Part shown: in pieces, positions 55,900 through 64,000 of the stretch
How positions within the stretch are numbered: position 1 is the stretch's first letter
Layout: each line of letters opens with the position of its first letter
Source: Lenzites betulinus
Lineage: Eukaryota > Basidiomycota > Agaricomycetes > Polyporales > Polyporaceae
DNA: 64,000 bases
Reading direction: 5' to 3'
Assembly (NCBI GenBank): GCA_022264855.1
Contig: JABYQU010000011.1
Coordinates: 372,001-436,000 of the forward strand
Program-made: the position numbers and the translations under genes
Notes under the pieces: generated by a model
The model's input: the letters and a program-made list of their open reading frames with translations, nothing else
Database searches by the model: none
What the model was told of the DNA's origin: nothing

Positions 55900-57317
55900 T
55901 CATGGCTTCTCGCCCGCGTCCGCCGGGGAGCCTTTCCACCACTTTCGGACCTTCTCGGACGAGTAGCGGAGGCTCTTGACCGGCCCCGCGCTGACGAGGC
56001 CCTTGAGCGTCTGTACGGCCGACGGGTACCGCACGATCTTGTGCAGCTCTGTCACACATGCCCAGGCGTCAGTCAGTCACTCATAGCGTGTGCAGGGAGA
56101 ACGCGGAGACGCACCCTGCTCTATGACGGTCGGAAGCCCGGCGTCGCCCGCGAGCTTCGTCCAGTACACAGCCTCGTCCGCCTCGCGCGGGGGAATCGTC
56201 GGGCGCGCGGCATACTGCGCCGTGACACCCTGGAGGAGGTTCGAGGGCAGCTTGCGGAGGTGCGCGGCGCGCGCGTGCGGGGAGGTGTCCTGCTCGATCG
56301 TGTCGGCGTGCGCGGGCCAGTGCACGCCAGGGAGCGCGACGACGAGGCGGTGGTAGAGCTCCTTGAACTGCGGCGCCTGCTTGCGCACGATGTTCCCGAC
56401 CTTGCCGCGGTTCTCCGCGGGGAGGAGCATGCGCACGTCGCCGCCGTACGAGAACCCGGCGATGCGCGCGAAGAGCTCGCGCTCGGAGAAGGACGCGGGC
56501 AGCGTGAGCAGCGCGGTGCGCACGGCGGAGGTGAGGTTCACTTGCTGCGTGAGGCGCACGCGCGCGTCGTCCTTTATGATGCGGATCGGCTTGTGCATGC
56601 GCCCGGAGAGGTAGAGCGACTTCCAGTTCAGCAGGTCCGAGCAGAGGTTGTCTACTGTTGTTACGCCATACTTGATGGACTACACGCCGGAGGGTATGAG
56701 CACGTCTTCCCTAGAAGCCATGCACCCAGAGGTACAAAGGGAGGGGTGGGACGTACCACGCCGTCCATTCTGACCATGGAGTTGAACCATACGCCAGGTG
56801 CAATCTCCTCCACCTTTGCGACAAACGAAGAACCCAGCATACGCGCGCCGAGGGGGTAGTGCCCCGGGAACTGATGCATATTGATCGAATGCCAGTGATC
56901 CGCGTGCGTGACGGCGAACATGAAGTCGAGCATTGGGCCGTCCGCGGAGCCGGGGTTGCTCGCAGAGTAGCCGTCCTGCTCAAACACCCCCGAGCCATAC
57001 GCAAACGCATACCGGATAGGGGCGTCGAACTTGGCAACAATGCTTTCGAGCAATGCACGCGTCGAGTCGGCGACCGGCAGGAACTGGTTGCGGCCGAACG
57101 AGGGCGGGAGGTGGGTGAGTACTTGGTGCCGATGAGGCACCGCAGGCCGCGGTGCTGGGTTCAGACGAGTGCGGGCGAGCGGTTTGTTGGACGGGTGCTT
57201 GGACTGTGAGGGCGGGGGAGGAGGCGGGGGTTGTATGCCGGACGATGCTGCAGGCTCTGTGGAGAGCGAGCGAGCGACGAGGGTAGGGATTCTGCGAGCA
57301 TGCGTGCGGGCAATCAT
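55900..57317 (-). CDS. TAM41: Mitochondrial CDP-diacylglycerol synthase TAM41
   Basis: Three exons, 57317-56757, 56679-56115 and 56048-55900, give 424 residues. TAM41 (Mmp37) makes CDP-diacylglycerol from phosphatidate and CTP on the matrix side of the inner mitochondrial membrane, the first step of cardiolipin synthesis. The N-terminus is Arg/Ser-rich without acidic residues (MIARTHARRIPTLVARSLS), as expected for a mitochondrial presequence, followed by a Pro-rich linker. Family blocks seen: FAYGSGVFEQ and PMLDFMFAV of the nucleotidyltransferase core, DHWHSINMHQ, YGVTTVDNLCSDLLNWKSLY, LTSAVRTALLTLPASFSE, AGFSYGGDVRM, and a C-terminal basic amphipathic stretch. It is intact and single-copy in the window, so an ordinary housekeeping gene. 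Confidence 0.93.
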
Positions 57318-58806
57318 CGTGGTCGAGACCGGTGTGTAAAGAGGAGGTGTGCAGTACGAGTGAGAAAAGCTAGAGACGAACTAATGCAAATGGAGGATGG
57401 GATGGTAGTGGTCGGCGGTGAGTAGCATCCTGGACCTTTCTCCAGACGCTCACCAGAACATACCCCAGCCCCAGTCACGGGACCCTGCTCCCCGCCTGCG
57501 CCATTCTGCCCCGCATTCACCCCAATGGGCCCGGGGACCTGCCTATACCGCTGTTAACCTGTTCTGACAGGCAAGCGTAGGCTTGTGGCGCAAGGGATGG
57601 CTTCATTGACACCGCTACTCATTTTGCCTCGGAGTCGAAGCGTATGAATTGTGCGTATAACATGATTTTCTTGACTTTGTTCTCTCAGTGAATTGATGTG
57701 CTACTTGCCCTCTGAACGATGCTGCAAGGTGCGGTCGGACGGTCCCCAAAAATATACGACTGCGGACTAATTACGGTAGACACTTCAAACGGTCTACGCA
57801 GTACGCGTACACTGGTGGCGCTGGTCTCCAAAGCTCAAAATGAGCACCAAAAGGCCTCAGACATCCCAGCGTATATACTAGCACTTGTGCGATCCGAGAA
57901 ACGTTTAGATGGGTCGGATCGTCCCCTTAGCCATGCGTAGGAAAATAGCCTTCAATGGGAACCCATCGCGATCGTCGATGTAGCCAGAGTCTGAGTTGTG
58001 GAAAGCCCAGTCGCCATGATCTTGAGAACTGTTCGCAAAATCGTCTATCAGACCTCTGGTTCTCTCTTCAGCTTGTAAGCGTTGCATGATCAACGTCATC
58101 TTCGTTGGTGCACGTTCCTGAGCTACCAAGGCCATCGCCACAGGTAGTAGTTATAGCCTCCGAGAATCTTCAAACATCCCGTGCGTCAAAGACTGCTTTT
58201 CCAGGCGATCGACGGGCTGGTAGATACCACATTGCAGCTTCAGCAAGTCGGAATAAAAGATAGCATGCGAAGTTTCAAGCACGAGAAGAAGTCGGAGCCG
58301 CGTTGCAGATCAAGAGACGTCGAGGAGGCGCCGATGTTGTCAAGGTACGGCGTGACCGTGTTACGGATCGCGTTTGAACGCGTCGGTCACAGGTCCATTC
58401 TACGCTCAGGGGGACACGGAGAGCAGCTTCACGGGACAGAGGTGGTACGGGGCGAGCAGAGGATCAAGTTCTGTAGCACGATCCACAGGCGGTGGTGGTT
58501 GAGAGCAATGGGACCGAGGGGGAGAGTGGGCAGGCGTTACGGACATGAGGGCGGTGTGCGGGGTCCGAGCAGGCACGAGGGCGAGTGGGATTCGGGAGAG
58601 GCTGGCTCGGCGGGAGAGGCATCTCCATCTCAAACGCCGACCAACTTGAACATACGCTCGCGCGCGGACCTCCTCGGGACTCTGGCCTGCACAGTTCACC
58701 TTGCTTTCTTTTATCCCTTCTCCTGGCGCACCTCTTGATCTCCCTTATTTCTGTCAATAGTATACTCGCTGTCGAGCCTTCCGTTCCTTCTCGCCTTCTG
58801 CCAGAC
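57318..58806. other. Intergenic stretch between divergent genes, nothing recognised
   Basis: Upstream DNA of TAM41 (minus) and of the NDK-like gene (plus). Several open frames of 70-185 codons occur but look like GC-rich chance openings. No RNA gene or repeat is seen. Confidence 0.5.
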
Positions 58807-60556
58807 ATGTCCGCCCCTTCTTCCCCTACCCAGACTCCCGGAGAGATTCTTGCTAGCCCTTCCTCTCCTCCTACGCGCACCGTCGCCATTATCAAGAACC
58901 ATGCGCTCAACCATAGATTCGATATCGAGCTGCGCATATCCGACGCAGGCTTCGAGGTGCGCCCACAGTCCCCCCGCGCGGGTGGCATGCTCATCGCGTC
59001 CCGAAATGCAGATCGTCAAGGAGCGACAGATGGAGTTTGACATAGACACTGACCCAGAGACGCTCTTCGAGTTGTTCGGGGCCGACTACGAGTCCTTCGC
59101 CGAGTGAGTCTCCGCTCCACTCCTCGCTTGTGTCCCGAGTCCCTAATCCGCACCTTCTCATCCTTTCCCGTCCGCTGCAGAGGCCCAGTGTGGGTATATG
59201 TACTCGAGCGCAGACGCGCCGTCGAGGTCTGGCACTCCCTCATGGGCGACCCCGACCCCGAGGTCGCGCGCAAAGATACCCCCCACGCCCTCCGCGCCGT
59301 CTACGGCCTCTCCGCCGCTCAGAACGCCGTCATGGGCTCAACTGACGTCCAGGCCGCCGAAATGCAGATCCAAGCGATATTCGCGTCCTCGCCCCCTTTT
59401 CCCACAACAGAGCTCCCCGACGTCGGTCGGTCCGGGTACGACGACGTGCCCGCTGGCTCGCTCCGCTCCGTGTCTTCCTCCGTCCTTTCCGCACTGCGCA
59501 ATGGCCAGTCCGATAATGGTTATGCCGCATCCTCAACTGCGGGTACTTCTGCCCATGGATTTGGCAAGCCCGGCTTCAAAGCGCGCAATCTGCCCTCAAC
59601 GCATGCCGCGCCTGATATTGTCCCCCGTATGTCTAAGGCCGCAGCGCTGCGCGCGGGTATCGCGTATGAGACTCCAGCGCGCGCGCCCCCGACCAAGGAA
59701 CGCCTCGCACAGACATTCGCGAATGTGCCCGGGCACAAGCGTTCCGAGACGATTTCCGTGGCGTCCACCGCGCCCCCTACGGTCGCCCCGCGCATGACGC
59801 GCGCAGCGTCCCTGAGATTGGGCATCAAGCCCGCAGAGAAACCCAAGCGACCGACGACCGCCAGCGACGAGGCCCCCAAGGACCCCAAGGCGACGTTCGA
59901 GGGCGTCCCCGGGCACAAGAGGCGAGAGAGCATCGCAGTGGCGAGCACCCGTCCGCCCACCGTCGCGCCCCGCACGAACAGGAGCGCAGCGCTCCGACAG
60001 CAAAAAGAGGCCGCGCCACCATCTTCCTTCGCCTGTACGTATATTTCCCCACTATACCCACCGCATACACATCGCTCACAAACTGTGCACAGTCCGCCAG
60101 CCGTCCCAGAGCAGCGCCCCGCGCTCGTCCTCGCGCCAGTCATTCAGCGGCCTGAGCTCCACGCGTCCCCAGCTCTCCCGCCCGCCCTCCGCGCAGTCCG
60201 TGCAGGCCGCAAACCGCCTCGCGCTCACGCGCACCACGTCCCTATCGTCCGCCAAGCCCCCCGCCCCGCGCCCGTCCATCGCCCGCCCGATCCTCGCCGC
60301 CGTGTCGCGCGCCACCACCAGCGCGGTGCCCAAGGCCAAGCCCGCGGCCCCCAGCGCGAAGGACGCGAAGGAGGCGGAGGCAGCGGCGCCCGCGGCGAAA
60401 CCGCGCCCGCGCCCGAGCAGCCTGCAGGCGCCGACCGTCGCGCCGCGCACGAACAAGAGCGCGCTGCTGCGTGCGGCGAAGATGGCGAGCGCGGCGCTGG
60501 GCGCGACCCCGGCGAAGGGGAAGCCTGCGCCTGTGCCGCGCGCTGTCAGGGCTTGA
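58807..60556 (+). CDS. NDK-like pseudoenzyme with basic repeat tail
   Basis: Exons 58807-58956, 59012-59103, 59181-60034 and 60093-60556 give 519 residues. Residues about 22-160 follow the nucleoside diphosphate kinase fold: RTVAIIKNHALNH, ISDAGFEIVKERQMEF, GPVWVYVLERRRAVEVWHSLMG and LRAVYGLSAAQNAVMGS. In active kinases the last motif reads N-x-x-H-G-S, the His being phosphorylated. Here Met132 replaces it, so phosphotransfer by the normal route is not expected. The tail is Ser/Pro/Ala-rich and basic. It repeats a motif of the form PTVAPRxNRSAxLR about four times, twice preceded by VPGHKRxExIxVAS. A binding or scaffolding role is more likely than catalysis. The start ATG is the first in frame before the conserved domain. 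Confidence 0.83.
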
Positions 60557-61954
60557 AGCTCGAGCCATCGTTTTGAATGGATTGTTGGAGGGGAGTTCCG
60601 CCCCGCCTTGGATGCGGACGAGGGTTGCTGCTCGTCTGTTGTCGTCTCTTGATAGACTTGGATCGTCTATGCGCCCCGTCTCGTTCTGTGCTCCCGCCCC
60701 CGCCTCGATATCTGAACACGAATATCCCGGATGATCATATGGTACCCCTTGGTTGTTTATGCCCTCACTCTATATCCCCGTCTGGTTCTCCATCCCCATC
60801 CCCTCGAACTTAAACTTGCACTCCCAGCACAGGTAGCCGGCGTCGCTGCACATAGTGTCATTCTCCCGCTCTGCTACCCCAGGGCTCTCCGTACATGTTC
60901 AATGCTGCCCGCTTTTTGCTCCGACTCGCACCAGTGCCCCGTATCCCAAGCTTCCCTTCCGAATTCCCTTCCCTTGCTGGTTCGCGTTTTGCCCTTGCGT
61001 TTCTGGAACCTTACCGTGCTGTCCTCGTGCTCGTCTCTCCATACGTCCGTACCCCACCCATGCGCACCGCTCCCGCTCCCGCTCCCGTTCTCGCAGTCTC
61101 CCACTCCCAGACCGAAAACTTAGTACTTAAAGCGGGTGCCCCGCGCGTTCTGATTCTGATTCCGCCGTGGCCGCGGCCGCTGCTGTCGGCGACTTACATA
61201 CCACGTCCGGTGTTGTACGAGTATCGATATCGTGCTGGATCCGTTAATGCCACCGCTCCCTTGCAGACGGATCTCCGAGTCCGCGTCGACGACTCCCGAC
61301 CGAAGAGGGCTGTGTATAGCTATAGAGTGTGAGCACTGAGTATTGAGTACTGAGTCTCGACCGTTCGACCGGATGGCACGCCGCTCGCTCCGAGGGCATC
61401 TTATGGCGAGAGCCCAGACCGCGTTGACGTCGACGGCGCAACACAAGGCAGCGGTCCTGGTCGTGGTATGCCGTATACCACGCGTGTGCCCCAGTCTGCG
61501 AGGGCGGTCGGACCGAGAGTGTATTGGTGCCCCGGGACGGCACTATCATAGCACACACACATGCGCACAGAATCCAGACGCGAGAACCGACTAGAATCGC
61601 GGATTGGGAATCGAGAATGGAGAATGCAGATTGACAACACACAACACGGTGCAGTTCCGCCCGCCCGTTCGTCTTTGCCCGCATGCCGCACGGGCATCTC
61701 TCTTCTCTCAGACTCTGACTGCATCATGACGTGCCCCCCTGCCCTCCCTGTGCCCCCTGAAGCTAATATTGCGCCTTCTAGTTTGAAGTTCTCCCGCTCG
61801 CTTCCATGCACCTCCCGCCTTCCAGCCTTCCAGCCTTCTAGCCCGCCCGCCAGGCTTCGCGCCGCAAGCTCCAACCGCGGGCGAGGCCTCGCCCCGCCGC
61901 TATTGTGATCCTGAAACCCGAGTCCGTCTGGCAAGCTGGGGCACGACGCGGCTC
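60557..61954. other. Region between convergent genes, nothing recognised
   Basis: Lies between the 3' ends of the NDK-like gene and THI4. Pyrimidine-rich stretches and short near-repeats (GAGTATTGAGTACTGAG near 61335) occur. No gene or mobile element is supported. Confidence 0.5.
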
Positions 61955-63145
<1,191 letters not shown>

Positions 63146-63222
63146 GCTGGATTTTCAGAAGCTGTCGAACGTCGATGATAGCGGCGAGCCTGTTCCTCCC
63201 GTCCCTCCTCCCCCTTGTCGCA

Positions 63223-63228
63223 TTTATA
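63223..63228 (-). promoter_or_regulatory. TATA box of THI4
   Basis: TATAAA on the minus strand 78 bp before the THI4 ATG, in CCTATAAATG. Position agrees with an inducible promoter; thiamine control is known for the family but not visible here. Confidence 0.55.
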
Positions 63229-64000
63229 GGACCAAGCGATGTCTTGGATGACCAATGGCCTCCTCCTCTGCTATCACCCGGAGCTCAGTGAATCCGCACA
63301 ACGGTCCTGGAGGCGGCCCGCGCGCGCCCCGCTCCACGAACGCGGTCACTCGACAGCCGTGCGCAATCGTGCCGAGACTTCTCGACGGATCGGGCGGGGT
63401 GCGTTCACACAGCGTCCCGGCGGGCGCGCTCGATAGCCTCTCCTTGACCCGGGCGGCGCGCTGGCACGCGGCGCGGATTGGCTGCCTGCGCGTGGGGACG
63501 CACACACAGGTCAGAGTTCGGGGGCGCAGGGCCCCACGGGGCACTTCTCGCGCGGCGAACCTTGTGCTGGTGGGTACGGGATTTGCTCCGTGAGTGAGCG
63601 GCGGAAGGGCGGCGCTGCATCTTTGTTCCTCGGTGGGTGCGGCGGAAATCCCGCTGTGCCTGTGCTGGTGCCGATGGACACGCCTCGGGACGGAGACGCT
63701 TCGAGGCGGCGTGGCGCTGTGCGGAGAGCGTGGGCGAAGGAGGGCAAGTCGAGTAAGCTAGCTCCGGTGCCCACGCGGGACTCCGAACGTGCTCTATACA
63801 GTCGATAATGAATGGGTGTCTCATGAGCGGGACGCCGAGCGATTACGCACCTCGACATGAAATGCGACTGGAAACTGGCGAACACCATGATGATGTTGGG
63901 TGTGGGTCCATTTACCTCAGCATGATGTACCATGAGGATGCCATTGCCGAGTTGTAGAACCGCATAGTGAGCACTGCCACTAATATCCTCTCGATTGACG
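63229..64000. other. Upstream region at window end, nothing recognised
   Basis: Upstream DNA of THI4. Frames of 60-140 codons on both strands lack family-like sequence. The window ends before any further gene can be recognised. Confidence 0.4.

Noticed and set aside
58464..58994. 177-codon minus-strand frame over the NDK-like start
   Set aside because: Antisense of the first exon and leader of the NDK-like gene; no recognisable sequence.
63146..63600. TPP riboswitch in the THI4 leader
   Set aside because: Looked for the CTGAGA and paired helices expected for fungal TPP riboswitches on the minus strand; no convincing set in order.

Overview
The window looks like nuclear DNA of a wood-decay basidiomycete (Agaricomycetes, probably Polyporales). 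Genes are GC-rich and split by many 50-70 bp introns. There is a lignin-peroxidase-type class II peroxidase, a DUF6532 gene and a Plavaka-type transposase remnant, and most of the window is nested LTR retrotransposons. No bacterial operons, rRNA genes or CRISPR arrays were seen.

Host genes flank the transposon block. On the left (1-11285): the C-terminal part of a cytochrome P450, a DUF7587-like membrane-tailed protein, a secreted lignin-peroxidase-like enzyme (minus strand) and a secreted TAP-type alpha/beta hydrolase. On the right (55900-63145): mitochondrial TAM41 (minus), a nucleoside-diphosphate-kinase-like protein without its catalytic histidine, and the thiazole synthase THI4 (minus). 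A 15-exon DUF6532 gene sits inside the repeat block at 37554-40554.

The first repeat block (11395-36243) starts with a tyrosine recombinase remnant and its 149-bp direct repeats. Two related Ty3/gypsy-type elements then lie head to head. The left one (12970-21966, minus) keeps one LTR and a frameshifted pol but no gag. The right one (21967-36243, plus) has both 768/769-bp LTRs, PBS, gag and PPT but no pol. Both carry, between pol or gag and the 3' LTR and in antisense orientation, the same divergent cassette of three spliced genes. Two encode about 200-aa helical proteins and the third a larger zinc-cluster protein. I know of no name for this cassette and treat it as the most promising undescribed system here. 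The right element is also broken by two large palindromic insertions (25514-28322 and 28608-31042).

The second block (42198-54822) is a complete minus-strand chromovirus with 362-bp LTRs and a 5-bp target duplication (AGGAC). It has a canonical -1 frameshift heptamer between gag and pol and one in-frame stop in the reverse transcriptase. Its gag is interrupted by a very young, intact Ty1/copia element (47951-53734; 505-bp LTRs; target duplication CTCGG; 1479-aa polyprotein). The copia leader holds a second, 119-bp LTR-like unit that contains a complete tRNA cloverleaf with Pol III A and B boxes. The leader also has two identical 15-nt primer sites matching the anticodon arm of initiator tRNA-Met. 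It looks like a captured TRIM-type mini-element with an internal Pol III promoter, the second strong lead.

Gene models were spliced by eye from GT/AG sites, frame and family conservation. Family assignments come from remembered motifs, with no database search.
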